Below, one piece after another: positions 11,131 through 22,070 of a stretch of 64,000 bases of DNA (position 1 is its first letter; each line of letters opens with the position of its first letter). The translations under genes and the position numbers were made by a program. Below the pieces are notes generated by a model. The model was not told where the DNA came from and made no database searches. It saw nothing but the letters and a program-made list of their open reading frames with translations. Origin of the DNA: Argyresthia goedartella (taxonomy: Eukaryota > Arthropoda > Insecta > Lepidoptera > Argyresthiidae); the NCBI GenBank assembly GCA_949825045.1, contig OX463822.1:31622703-31686702 (forward strand). The letters run 5' to 3'.

Positions 11131-12504
11131 ATGACCTCTTCCGTGTTAAAATGCACGAATTGCAATATCGTGATAAACGAAGTGCTTGCCTTTGTGCAAA
11201 ACAAAGTGGACGTGATGGTCGAAGATAGTTTAGTACAAATTTGTGCAACAGCTTTCACCGAAGACGAAATTGAAAAGGCTAAAAGTCTTTTGTTTGATTC
11301 TGTCTCAAAGAAGAGGACATTAAGAAAACGTGAGGGCAAAACTCAGCGGAACCTGAATGACATTATTTGTCTCATCAAGGAGACGGATCCTGAAAACATG
11401 CCAATCTTTGTTGCGCGAGATCTCCAGAGACTTCCACCGGTCACTTTTGACCATGTTGATGTCACCAGACTCTTAAAAGACATCATCTTGATACAGAAAG
11501 ATCTAGGAGATATACAAAACAAGTATGAAAAGACTGCTCAAACGGAGTATGTAACCGTCGAGCAATTCGAAACGCTAAAAACTGAGCTCCGTGAGTTGAA
11601 AGTGGTAAATCAGCTCTGCAACACTGAGACTAACGTAAATTGCAAGAGAGGTGCGTACTGCCTGGAGGATAGTTATGATGCTCATGACAGTGGTCCCATG
11701 GGACTTCTGAACCTCATGGATAGTCGGCACCCAGCGTTATCATCACCGGAGGGTACATCAACAATACCAGCGCGTCCGTCCTTCGCTTGCGTAGCGGGTA
11801 AACCAACCGACTTGTCTCAGTCTCTGTTGACTGTGACGTCACCGAGCGAGCCTGCCTGCGCGCGCGTGGAGGCCCACCGCTTCACCGCGGTTTCGACGGT
11901 GGCGTCGGCACAAGTATCTAGCGAGCGCACCTGTGAGGCCCCACCGCGGTTTCGAACACTATCCACTACTCCTAAACAACAAAATATGGTCGAGCGTAGT
12001 TCGGTAATATCTAGCGCTGATCCCAAACAAACAAATGCCGTTATAGAACAACCGGATCAGGAAGGCTGGACGGAGGTTAAGAGCCGCAAATCAAAACCGA
12101 AAACGAAACTTCGATTTGTAGGAAAGAAAGGTACAGCTATCGTTGACCCAACCTGTAAGTTCAGAGCCGCGGTTCCTAGAATACCGTTGTATATTTACAA
12201 CGTCAGTGACGAAGCGTCCGAAGAAGATGTTGTTAGATATATTAAAGAGAAAGTAGGTATTATTGTGTCACCGGAAAGAGTGTGTATGAAAGACCTAAAA
12301 GGCTATGACTCATTTAAAATCTATATACCTAAATGTAAACTGCCATTGTTTGATAACGATGACTTATGGCCGCATGGAATTTTCTTCCGTAGATATTTTA
12401 TGTTTCGCAGAAACATTAAAACAGACGTTGGCAGTCGCAAGTCTTCACAATGCAGCAAAAATCAAAATTCACCGGCCTTGCAAACACATACAAATGTAAA
12501 CTAA
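11131..12504 (+). CDS. LINE-G ORF1 protein (RNA-binding, gag-like)
   Basis: An intact 457-codon frame starts at the first ATG after the 5' UTR. An N-terminal region with CTNCNIVINE and a helical part (about residues 1-170) is followed by a Ser/Thr/Pro-rich linker. Next come the motif EGWTEVKSRK (about residue 312) and a C-terminal RRM-like segment with IYNVSDEASEEDVVRYIKEK. In related LINEs such proteins bind element RNA as a chaperone. The frame overlaps the start of ORF2 by 55 bases, a typical LINE arrangement. It belongs to the transposon, not to the host gene around it. Confidence 0.8.
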   Translation: MTSSVLKCTNCNIVINEVLAFVQNKVDVMVEDSLVQICATAFTEDEIEKAKSLLFDSVSKKRTLRKREGKTQRNLNDIICLIKETDPENMPIFVARDLQRLPPVTFDHVDVTRLLKDIILIQKDLGDIQNKYEKTAQTEYVTVEQFETLKTELRELKVVNQLCNTETNVNCKRGAYCLEDSYDAHDSGPMGLLNLMDSRHPALSSPEGTSTIPARPSFACVAGKPTDLSQSLLTVTSPSEPACARVEAHRFTAVSTVASAQVSSERTCEAPPRFRTLSTTPKQQNMVERSSVISSADPKQTNAVIEQPDQEGWTEVKSRKSKPKTKLRFVGKKGTAIVDPTCKFRAAVPRIPLYIYNVSDEASEEDVVRYIKEKVGIIVSPERVCMKDLKGYDSFKIYIPKCKLPLFDNDDLWPHGIFFRRYFMFRRNIKTDVGSRKSSQCSKNQNSPALQTHTNVN

Positions 12505-13757
12505 CTAGTTTTAATTGCAAGAATGCAGTGACTTCCATTAACTGCATTCGAAGACTATGTCGTACATCCGATGTTGTGGCACTACAGGAGACGTGGCTGC
12601 TTCCGCATGATAAACCATCGCTCAGCAACATAGATAACGACTTTGCATACTTCGGTAAATCAGCTGTGGATACGTTATCGGGCATTCTACGAGGCAGACC
12701 CTACGGTGGCGTCGCGTTATTGTGGAGGAAGTCGATGTTCTCGTCCGTGTCAGTAATAGATTGTGATAGTCCAAGGCTCGCCGCTGTAAAAATAGTGATA
12801 CATGACAGGTCCTTGATTGTGTTTTCTGTTTATATGCCTACTGACAAAGCTGACAACCTCGCATTATTCACGGACTGTTTAAGTGAAATCAACGCGATAG
12901 TAGCGGTCAACGAGGACTCGGTGTTTATTCTGGGGGACTTCAACGCGCATCCCGGTGAGCTATTTCATAATGAACTTTTAGAGTTTTGTATCGAACAATC
13001 GTGGTCATGTATTGACATGGAACTATTGCCGAATGATACGTACACGTTTGTGAGTGATGCACATGGATGTAGGCGATGGCTGGACCATGTAATAGTGACT
13101 GATGCTGCGCGTCAGACTGTGGTGGACGTGTCGGTGTTATATGATACATACAGTTCTGACCACATACCTATCCAAATAGAGTGCAACTTCAGCTTGGTTA
13201 AACCTAAACTAGCCGAAACTAAGTTTTTATGTAACAAAGTAAAGTGGGGCATACGTGATGCTAGCCATATATTAAAATATAAGGAATATTGTAACTCCAA
13301 ACTGAAAGACATTGACTTTCCAGTTCAATTTACCTCATGCGCTGGCAAATACTGCCCCAACTTGCATCACAGACTTTTATTAGATGAAATGTATAGAAGT
13401 ATAGTAAACATACTATCTCGCGGTGCTACCCTAAGTTTTTGCGAATCCAAGCCTAGGAAGGGCAAATCTGTAACCGGCTGGAACAGGCACGTCGGGGGCG
13501 CCCATGGGCAGGCTCGGCTTTGTTACAAGGTGTGGTTACTTCATGGCCGACCTAGCTCAGGACCCATTTACCAGAATATGTACGAGTCGAGGAAGTGTTT
13601 TATAGCTAAGCTAAAATGGTGTCAAACCTATGAAAACCAAATAAAGATGGACATAATAACTAAACATCACAAGAATAAAGACTTACAGATTCTGGAAATC
13701 GACAAACAAATTAAACCCAAGGCCGAGTCATCCTGTGGGCGTGGCCGGGGTGCATGA
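12450..13757 (+). CDS. LINE-G ORF2 N-terminal part: apurinic-type endonuclease
   Basis: The frame reads LTSFNCKNAVTSINCIRRLC, then VVALQETWLLP, GVALLWRKS, VFILGDFNAHPGE, and YSSDHIPIQIEC. These are the N, QE, GDFN and SDH motifs of the exonuclease-endonuclease-phosphatase domain that nicks target DNA for target-primed reverse transcription. The frame diverges after about 13680: the +1 frame there reads FWKSTNKLNPRPSHPVGVAG, which is the true continuation into RT. One single-base indel therefore breaks ORF2. Confidence 0.85.
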   Translation: MQQKSKFTGLANTYKCKLTSFNCKNAVTSINCIRRLCRTSDVVALQETWLLPHDKPSLSNIDNDFAYFGKSAVDTLSGILRGRPYGGVALLWRKSMFSSVSVIDCDSPRLAAVKIVIHDRSLIVFSVYMPTDKADNLALFTDCLSEINAIVAVNEDSVFILGDFNAHPGELFHNELLEFCIEQSWSCIDMELLPNDTYTFVSDAHGCRRWLDHVIVTDAARQTVVDVSVLYDTYSSDHIPIQIECNFSLVKPKLAETKFLCNKVKWGIRDASHILKYKEYCNSKLKDIDFPVQFTSCAGKYCPNLHHRLLLDEMYRSIVNILSRGATLSFCESKPRKGKSVTGWNRHVGGAHGQARLCYKVWLLHGRPSSGPIYQNMYESRKCFIAKLKWCQTYENQIKMDIITKHHKNKDLQILEIDKQIKPKAESSCGRGRGA

Positions 13758-15261
13758 TCCTGCTGACATTGCAGAAGCTTTTAGAAGTCACTTTAGAGTT
13801 GAGTCACCTCTTGGGCCAGCGTCGCTGCGGATGCCCGATGATGAGAGTTTCTCAGGGGAATTAAAAGTTATGTTTTCTGCCAAGGAAGTAGCTGGTATAA
13901 TCAAAAACAAGGTGAGAGGAAAATCCCCAGGACATGATGATCTCAGCATAGAGCATCTGCAGCATGTCGGACATCACCTTGCAAGAGTTCTAGCATTGTT
14001 TTATAATATGTGCATTAGTCATTCTTATCTACCTGACGATCTCAAGTACACACTCGTTGTTCCCATTGTAAAAAACAAAACGGGTGATATTTCCGATTTG
14101 GGTAACTACAGGCCGATATCACTCGCGACAGTGATTGCAAAAGTGCTGGACAGTTTGCTTGATAAACAGCTGGATGGGCATCTAAACCTACATGACGCTC
14201 AGTTTGGGTTCAGGCCTGGACTGTCAACGGAGACTGCCATTTTTAGCCTCAAGCAAACTGTTCAGTACTACACCAACAGAAAAACGCCTGTTTATGCGTG
14301 TTATTTGGACTTGTCAAAGGCCTTCGATTTGGTTGACTATGACACACTGTGGAAAAAACTGCATAGTGAAACTAACTGGAGTCCTGAAATTGCTTCATTA
14401 TTCAAATATTGGTATGGTCATCAGAGAAACAGTGTCAAATGGGCTGGATCACAGTCTGATGTGTACAGGTTGGAGTGTGGGGTGAGACAGGGTGGCTTGA
14501 CGTCTCCTAAACTCTTCAACTTGTACATGAATCAGCTGATCGAGGAGCTCAGCAGAACTAGGGTGGGCTGTCATATAGACGGGAAATGTATTAATAATAT
14601 AAGTTATGCTGACGACATGGTGCTGCTGAGTCCCTCGATCGGGGCATTGCGTAAGCTGTTGCTTATTTGTGAATCGTATGCTGACGCTCATGGGCTCAGA
14701 TACAATGTGAAGAAAAGTGAATTTATGTTATTCAAGTCGGGCACAAAAACATACTTGAATGCACCGCCAGTCACATTATATGGTACTCCCTTGAATAAAG
14801 TAGATAAGTTTAAATATCTGGGCCACTGGGTCTCTGAGGATCTTAAAGATAACCTCGACATGGAGAGGGAACGCAGAGCGCTGGCTGTTCGTTGCAACAT
14901 GTTGGCCCGCAGGTTTGCACATTGCAGTGAAGAAGCTAAGCGGACGCTCTTCGGAGCATACTGCCAGTCCTTCTATACCTGCAGCCTGTGGGTCAACTAC
15001 ACGCAGAGGATATACAGAGCTCTGCGGGTCCAGTACAACAACACGTACAAGGTGTTGATGGGGCTGCCGCGGCACTGCAGCGCCTCAGGCATGTTTGCGG
15101 AGGCAAGGATTGACGGATTCCACGCAATAATTAGAAAACGCTGCGCCTCGTTAAAGGCCCGCATCTGTGGTAGTCCCAACTCCATTCTGTGCACGTTTGC
15201 GGACAGATGGGATTCACCGCTGCTGGGGCACTGGGAACGTCTGCACACCTGTCTGTCCTAG
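13735..15261 (+). CDS. LINE-G ORF2 C-terminal part: reverse transcriptase
   Basis: This 508-codon frame is one base out of register with the endonuclease frame. RT blocks in order: KSPGHDDLSIEHL, DLGNYRPISLATVIAKVLDS, AQFGFRPGLSTETAIF, YLDLSKAFDLVDYD, GVRQGGLTSPKLFNLYMN, SYADDMVLLSP and KFKYLGHWVS. The catalytic YADD is intact. The enzyme copies the LINE RNA at the nicked target. The apparent start is only the first possible start codon in the frame, not a real initiation site. Apart from the indel the domain looks complete, so the copy is young. Confidence 0.88.
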   Translation: MGVAGVHDPADIAEAFRSHFRVESPLGPASLRMPDDESFSGELKVMFSAKEVAGIIKNKVRGKSPGHDDLSIEHLQHVGHHLARVLALFYNMCISHSYLPDDLKYTLVVPIVKNKTGDISDLGNYRPISLATVIAKVLDSLLDKQLDGHLNLHDAQFGFRPGLSTETAIFSLKQTVQYYTNRKTPVYACYLDLSKAFDLVDYDTLWKKLHSETNWSPEIASLFKYWYGHQRNSVKWAGSQSDVYRLECGVRQGGLTSPKLFNLYMNQLIEELSRTRVGCHIDGKCINNISYADDMVLLSPSIGALRKLLLICESYADAHGLRYNVKKSEFMLFKSGTKTYLNAPPVTLYGTPLNKVDKFKYLGHWVSEDLKDNLDMERERRALAVRCNMLARRFAHCSEEAKRTLFGAYCQSFYTCSLWVNYTQRIYRALRVQYNNTYKVLMGLPRHCSASGMFAEARIDGFHAIIRKRCASLKARICGSPNSILCTFADRWDSPLLGHWERLHTCLS

Positions 15262-17015
15262 CAGTGTGGAATCCCATTCCTTATTCTTAATTTTTCATTA
15301 ATTCTAATTTGAATCTAATCTAATTTAATTTAATTTATTAATTTATTTAATTTATTAATTTGTGTATATGACTTGTGTTTAATTTAATTGTAATTTTAAT
15401 TTTGTAATGTATGGGTCTATAACCTGAAATAAAGAAATTGAATTGAATTGAATCACGGCCTCCTGAATGTATTGAATTGAATTGCAATTGTAACTGTGTC
15501 AGTCACATTTAAATTTTTATTTTATTTGATTTAATATAACATTGGTTATTGTGATTTAATTTTATTTGATTTAGTTTAATTTAATGTATTTTTTGGTTGA
15601 TTTAATTTAAGATGATCAAATTTTAATTGAACTTTGTAGGACCTTATTTTAATTTTAATTGAGTTTTATCATTTCATTGTCATTTTTATTACTAACAAAC
15701 TATGGAACCTTTGTGATCCGAAATAAAATTATTATTATTATTATTATTGTGCGTTGGTACGAAACCCTACGTTTCTTTTTGGTAACTATCGACATCGACT
15801 ACATCACTGCCAACTCAACTTGACATGGACTATACATGTCGAGGGCCCAGAGGGGTTGTGCGCCAATATATCGTTTTCTTTTTTAATGGCGTTTAATTAC
15901 TTTGGGAATTTCCCGTCCTCTGTAAAAATATAATTGTGTCTAGACCCTGTGTGAATTTTTGATAAATTATGTTCACTACTTCAATAGTTATCAGTTTCTT
16001 GTCTCTCTTTATAAAGTAGCCATTTGGCGCTTACGTTTTATACCTATACGGTGTCAATCTTCATAAAATGCACATAACGACAAAAAATATCTCATCCCTT
16101 CCAAATTTTTTTGTAAAGCCATTTTAATATCGAAATGCGCTTACTGGGTACCAACTGCAGAAAAAATATAAGTTCGGAATGGGAGGGTTATTCGTAGTGA
16201 AATTGACTTACTTACTCGTGATGATGATAGACACGTAGTGTTGCCAGTAATTAAAATTGCTGAAAAAGTGGTAACTGTAAACTAAAATTACGCTATGTTT
16301 ATGAAATAATAGTAATTTTTCGAGAGTATTTTAGTAATTGCAGATTCCACAAAATTAGATTCCGAAAATATAATAATTATTTTACGGAATATTATTCTTC
16401 ATTTTGTTAGCTTACTGACGTCACTAAAATTGTGTTTCCAAATAATAAACTTTATTTAAAAAAAAACATTACACGATACCTATTTTCACTTTTCGGAGCT
16501 AAGCATACTTAATCATAAAGCCTAGAGATTAGAGATATACCGTGAAGTCATAAGGTAGTAAATAAATAAATGTAGCCCACATCAAGGTATAATTATTTAA
16601 ATTGTTTCATTATCTTCGCCCATTCACCTACACTGAGGCAGCTTGATGAGGTATGGCTCAATCTTACTCACAAAATAACATAAGGGTCCCTCACACGGGC
16701 CACCGGCCACAGCCACAAAACGCCGCTTCCAGCATTTTTGCCGAAGTTTTCATACAAAGTCAAGGTCAAAGTCAAAGTACTTTATTACTGTAGATATTTA
16801 CATATACTTAGCAAACTTCATTTTTTGCCTCTTCTCTACATTGGACCACTGTGGAAGAAGAAGGGCGTAGAAACTCCCACAGATTGATTTTTAGATCTCT
16901 TTTAAAAATAGGTTGTGCTTAACTAATACAAATATGAAAAATTTAATTGTTATGATTAATAAGCAGGAATAAATAATTACAAAATTATTAACAGAAAGGT
17001 CTGTGTTTAGCCAGA

Positions 17016-17849
17016 TTAACCCCATACAGTCCTGTCATTTAAGTAATCTTGAACATTGTAATATCCCTTTTTCGACAAAGTCGCTTTAACATGCTTTTTA
17101 AATTGCTCAAATGGCAATTTCAAAATCTCCAGAGGTATCTTATTGTAGTAGAGAATGCACTGACCCTTGAAAGAATTGCTAACCTTCGCGAGTCTAAAAC
17201 GGGGCGCACATAGTCTGTGATTATTTCTTAGGTTAACATTACAGCTATCGCTAAGTTTGGAAAATGTTGAAAGGATCTTGCGTACATACATTATATTTTC
17301 GAAAATAAATTGACTAGCTACTGTTAGTATGTCAATTTCTTTAAAAAGCTCTCTTAAGGAGTCTGTTCGTTTTAAATTATAAATTGTTCGAATAGCTCTT
17401 TTCTGTAAAATAAAAATAGTTTGAATATCCGCTGCTTTCCCCCACAACAAGATACCATAGGACATCACACTATGAAAGTAACTAAAATATACTAGCCTAG
17501 ATGTAGCCACATCCGTGCTTTGTCTGATGTTCCTAACAGCGTAAGCCGCAGAACTTAATTTACCAGCCAATTTATCTATGTGGGGTCCCCACTGCAATTT
17601 GCTATCAATGGTTATTCCAAGAAACTTCGTATCATTTACTAATTCTAACGTGCTGTTGTCTAACACTAAACTGGTCTCAACTTGCCTGACATTTGGAAGT
17701 GAGAATTTGATATACTTGGTTTTACCAGGGTTTAACAATAAATTATTAACTGTGAACCAATTCAAGGTTAAAGACAATACACCATTAACATCATCAAATT
17801 TCACCTTTTTGTCTTTCAATTTTGAAGACCATTGAAGTATCATCAGCAA
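17016..17849 (-). pseudogene. LINE-A1 reverse transcriptase, thumb and C-terminus
   Basis: The frame of 277 codons reads VLSLTLNWFTVNNLLLNPGK, TKFLGITIDSKLQWGPHIDK, SYGILLWGKAADIQTIF, and ends KGYYNVQDYLNDRTVWG. The GVPQGSILGPFLF and FADDTS blocks lie just upstream (17850-17960, minus strand) in another frame, so a third frameshift separates them. The C-terminal domain is full length. Confidence 0.8.
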
Positions 17850-17972
17850 ACAACACTATGTCAGTTAATTTCTCCACCATGAAAGGCAGATCATTAATAT
17901 ATACCAGGAATAAGAAAGGGCCTAATATGGAACCTTGTGGAACGCCAATTTTAACACCCGATCCATCAGATT

Positions 17973-18380
17973 TTACGCCGTTAACTTCTGAATTATATTG
18001 CTTAGGTATGATCTTAGTAGATCCAACGCTTTATTTCTAACTCCGTAATGATTTAATTTAATTGATAGCGTTTTATGATCAACACAATCAAACGCCTTCG
18101 ACAGGTCGCAAAAAACTCCGATAGCATCCTGTGCGGCCTCCCATGCAGAATAAATATGAGATATAAGGGTAATACCTGCATCCGTAGTCGATTTACCCCT
18201 AGTGAAACCATATTGTTTAGCGTGGAGTTGTTTTGTACGGTTGAAGTGTAAGAGCATTTGATTGAGTATAATCTTTTCAAATATTTTACTTAGTGTTGGA
18301 AGAACAGATATTGGTCTGACATTTGAAGGGTCGCCCTTATCTCCCGGCTTGAACAGAGGTATCAGTTTACTGTGTTTCAT
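17973..18380 (-). pseudogene. LINE-A1 reverse transcriptase, middle part
   Basis: The frame reads [80 protein letters not shown], ending SNIIQKLTA. A short deletion removes the AEV of QKAEVNGVKS seen in LINE-A2 and shifts frame. It is the RT fingers and first palm block. Confidence 0.8.
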
Positions 18381-19744
18381 GAGGTCTGGAAAGTCCCATC
18401 GTCAACACATTTATTGAATATATAAGCGAAGTGTGGGGCTATAACTAGAATTACTGAACCAATGACTTTGACTGATTTACCCCACAGGTCTTCCGTATTT
18501 TTTAAGTTAAGTAATTTAAACGTTTTGATAATGTCCTGGGGATATACATTATGCAATTTTAAATATACATTACTGACGCTAGTGTTATTTTTTAATAAAG
18601 TCTCTGCTTCATATGGAGATGAATTTAGACGGTCTGTTGTGAGTACGGGTACATTGGTGAAGAATGTTTCAAAAGCTCGAGCAACATCAGCGTTGGATTT
18701 AACGACATCATCACCTATCTTTAGGCAGAAATCATTGTCCCTTGGTATAACTTTGCCAGTTTCGCGGTTTATTATTTGCCAAACTGTTTTCATTCTATTA
18801 TTTGAATTATGAATTTTTCTATTAATGTGTAAAGTTTTTGCAGCTCTATAAACCAACTTGAAAGTTTTGGAATATTTTTTAACATAGTCATGAAATTTTC
18901 GATCAAAGTTATAGGTTTTTTGATCATAAAGGTCATACAAGATAACTCTACTTTTACGAATTCCAAACGTTGCCCAGTCATTAAATTTAGATTTACCGTT
19001 GTAGTCACTGACTTTCTTTAATTTGAAAACTTTATTGAATTCTGTCTGAATAATGTTGAAGAAGTCGGAGTAGATTTTGTTTGGGTTCTGTTCATTAAAA
19101 TCCGGTACTGGCAAATTTATATCTAAATTTTTCGTATATGTCTCTAGTCTATGGGATGTAATAGGCCTATAAAATGATGGACCAGTCTTATCCTTAATAG
19201 CAATTGGGAATGAAACTGTTTGACCACTGTGATCGGAAGGTAAACAGTTAATTACACTTTTACTTGTGAATGTACAGTCACAAAAAACGTTATCTAAGCA
19301 AGTTTGGCTGGTAAGTGCAAATCTAGTCGGCTCTAAAAATACATGACATAAATTAAACGATTTGAATAAAGTTATTAATCGTTGTTTCATTGTTGTTCCT
19401 ACAAGCAAATCTACATTAAGATCGCCACAAATAATTAACTTTTTTCTGTTATTACATAGTTTAGTGAGGGCTTCCTCCATAATTTTCTCAAATATTTCGA
19501 AATTGCCATGGCCCTTTTCATCCCTCGTTGGCCTGTAGACACAAACAATAATATGGCTATCTAACTCAACACAGGATACCTCTATTTGTCTTTCAACAGT
19601 AAGTGCAAGAATATCTTTCCGTTGTTTCACCTTAATATTATTTTTCACTAAGATTAAAGAACCACCTCTATCAGCAGTCTTTCTATTGTAACAACTGACA
19701 ATTTTGTAATTATTTATATTAAAAGACATCATATTTTCCTTCAA
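18377..19744 (-). pseudogene. LINE-A1 endonuclease and RT fingers
   Basis: An open frame of 455 codons carries EHWLKEN-type start of EN, RGGSLILVKNN, YRPTRDEKGHGNFEIFEKI, LIICGDLNVDLL, TSQTCLDNVF, LPSDHSGQTVSF, and the region before RT with IINRETGKVIPRDNDFCLKI and DDVVKSNADVARAFETFF. It ends DDGTFQTS stop. A one-base deletion there, relative to LINE-A2 (GAFPDLMKHSK), shifts the rest of RT into another frame. EN cuts the target DNA. Confidence 0.8.
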
Positions 19745-20762
19745 CCAGTGTTCTGTAACACAAATAATATCAATGTCAGAATTTTTTAGAAATAATTCTA
19801 ATACAAGTTCTTTGCCATTTTACATTTTACATTACATTACATTTTACATTTTACATTTTATATGGACTCGCTGCACACGGTTGACGCCGGTAGCCGCCAC
19901 GCGCTGCAAAACGTCGCTGCTCGCTTCTTGTGGGCCACACCGGCCACAAAATGCCACTACACGTTACTCGCGCGATTCCCCACCTTTAGTCCATCCATTA
20001 TCACACGGCGTGCATGTGTTAAAAAAAAAATGCAGCCACCGGCCACAAGTGGCTGACGCGCGCTTCAGATTCCTTTGTGGCCGCTTCTGGCTTCTCGTGG
20101 CGGCCTTTGTGGCTGTGGCCGGAAGCCCGTGTGCGGCGACTCTTAGCCTTACGCCTTTTCCCATTTTTGGTGGTAGAGGCACAATAGGCCCACTTTTAGC
20201 CTGTTATTCAACACTCCATTTTGCATGTCGGGGCTAGCCCATCGCCGAAGCTATGGAGTAAGAATCAATCAATCTTACGCATATCCATAAAAGGCCTGTG
20301 CCTCTCAGTGAGGATATTAATGGGGCTACATTTATTTAGTTACTACCTTAAGTCTTCACGGTATATCACCCACTAATCTCTAGGTCTTATTATTAAGCTT
20401 AGCACCGAAAAGCGAAAATAGGTATCATGTAATGATTAAAAAAAACTAAAGTTTATTATTTTGAAACACAATTTTGGTGTAGTCTGAAAGCTAACAAAAT
20501 TGTAAATAATATTCTGTTATAAAATCGAAAAAAATAACTATTATTTCTTAAATAAAGCCTTATTTTAGTTCACAGTTGCCACTTTTTCTGCAATTTTTGA
20601 TATAATTATTTATACCTTATGACTTCGCGGAATATCACTCACTAATTTCTAGGTCTTATGATTAAGCTTAGCTCCGAAAAGTGAAAATAGGTATCGTGGG
20701 AAAAAATAAAGTTTATTATTTAGAAACACAATTTTGGTGTATAATTTTCCGTAAAAAAACTA

Positions 20763-22070
20763 CATAGTCAGGTCATAAGTTCTGTCACATGTGCAATATG
20801 AAATAATTTAGACATGTTTATTATTTATGTAAACATTTATATAGCAAAATGAACTTAATAAAACATAGATTCTTATGGTAGTAAAGTTTATTCAAAATGA
20901 CCCCCGCGATTTTGAACACAGGCCTTTATTCTGCGCGGCCAGTCGTCTATCGCAGCACGAACGAGGTCCATGTCAATATCGGCGGCTGCCTTAATCAAGG
21001 ATGCCTTGAGTGACTCCAAATCAGGATGAGGCTTTGAGCAGGCCTTTTCCTCCAAGTGTTGCCATATCTTGTAATCTAACGGACTCAAATCTGGACTGGA
21101 GGAGGGCCAGTCTTCGTGCCGGATGAAGTCGATTTCACGCGCCGCCAGCCAGTCTTGTGTGCTTTTCGCTCTATGAGCTGGCGCAGAATCTTGTTGGAAT
21201 ACCCAGTGCCTGTTATTAAACATGGTATGAGAAACAGGTTCCACAAGGTTCTTGAGGACTGTATTTTGATACACAACTGCATTCGTTTTTACGCCTTTCT
21301 CACAAAAATGTACCTCAGTTAAGCCCCAATAAGAGACTCCCAACCAAACCATGAGCGAGGATGGAAAATGACCTCGTTGGACACGCGGAATACGGTTGCT
21401 CGCTTCTTCACTGCTGTGTGCGTACACCTTATCATTTTGTTTGTTGTAGCTCTCTTCCACGGTGAAAATTTTTTCATCCGAAAAAATAATTTCCCGATGT
21501 TTTTTTCCCGCGTACCGCTTCAACAAAGCGCGGCATCTCTTCAGTCTCAGGTCCATTAACGAGCGTCCAAACGATGTCCTGTTTTTCTTCGATATGCCCT
21601 AAGCCCTAAGTCTTCATTTAACACCCTTTTCACCGTGGTCCTGCTTAACCCCATCTGAAGGGCCAACAGTTTCTGCTTACGTATGGGATTTCTTTGAATT
21701 CACGCCTTCACAGCTTTTATCACTGCTGGAGTCCTAACAGAGCGAGGGCGACCACTTCTTGACCTGTCATCTACACTAGAGTCTTCATTGTATTGTTTTA
21801 TGGTACGATAAACGAATCTTTTGGTTATATTCAAATTTTTCAGTAAGTCGAAAATCTGAATAGGTGCGTAACCGCAACGATGCAACGCAATAACTGCGAC
21901 ACGGTCTTCTTTAAGTGTCCACTCCATATTTAAAAATGAGGAAAATTCTAAAAAGTACTCATTTTTATTTTCATGAAAAATTCGAAATTCGAATTCAATA
22001 AACTTTTTTGTGGCCAACGTTCTAAATTCAAAAGTTTTTATTGTGTGACAGAACTTATGACCTGACTGTG
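20763..22070 (-). mobile_element. mariner (DD37D, maT-like) copy 1
   Basis: Terminal inverted repeats begin CATAGTCAGGTCATAAGTTC at 20763 and end with the complement CACAGTCAGGTCATAAGTTC at 22070. The TA target duplication is at 20761-20762 and 22071-22072. Length is 1,308 bp, normal for a mariner. It carries one transposase gene on the minus strand, inactivated. It lies in the right arm of the foldback element. Confidence 0.92.
20888..21927 (-). pseudogene. mariner transposase, inactivated, copy 1
   Basis: It starts MEWTLKEDRVAVIALHRCGY (HTH), continues with a second HTH (LLALQMGLSRTTVKRVLNED) and the catalytic region: FSDEKIFTVEE, VFQQDSAPAHRAKS, SSPDLSPLDYKIW. Counting the residues between the second Asp and the Asp of LDY gives 37, i.e. 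DD37D, the maT-type signature. Defects: an in-frame TGA after KAVKA near 21700, and a one-base deletion near 21557 (ctcgttaatg instead of ctcgtttaatg). Ends GGHFE stop at 20888. The protein would cut and paste the element at TA sites. Confidence 0.9.

Larger units (their letters stand above)
11052..15749 (+). mobile_element. nearly intact CR1-type non-LTR retrotransposon (LINE-G)
   Basis: It has a short 5' UTR, ORF1 (11131-12504), an overlapping ORF2 (EN then RT, 12450-15261) and an AT-rich 3' UTR ending in gaaataaaatt followed by an ATT run (15727-15747). Only one frameshift was found (near 13680). It splits GTTCCG copy 2, so it is younger than that repeat. The repeat-type 3' end instead of poly(A) and the ORF layout suggest the CR1 group; the exact clade is uncertain. 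Confidence 0.85.
16775..19815 (-). mobile_element. LINE-A1, 5'-truncated Jockey/CR1-type retrotransposon
   Basis: On the minus strand it runs from an EN that begins inside NGKELVLELFLKNSDIDIIC through RT to a 3' UTR ending in ttgac repeats (16800-16770). Two further copies of the same family are LINE-A2 (39640-56980, split) and LINE-A3 (28598-29870). It lies at the centre of the foldback element at 16085-22325. Three frameshifts inactivate it. Confidence 0.8.

Noticed and set aside
19773..20237. Open frames at 19773-20237 as a host gene
   Set aside because: They lie in the GC-rich centre of the foldback element and an ATTTTAC repeat, with no codon bias or domain.
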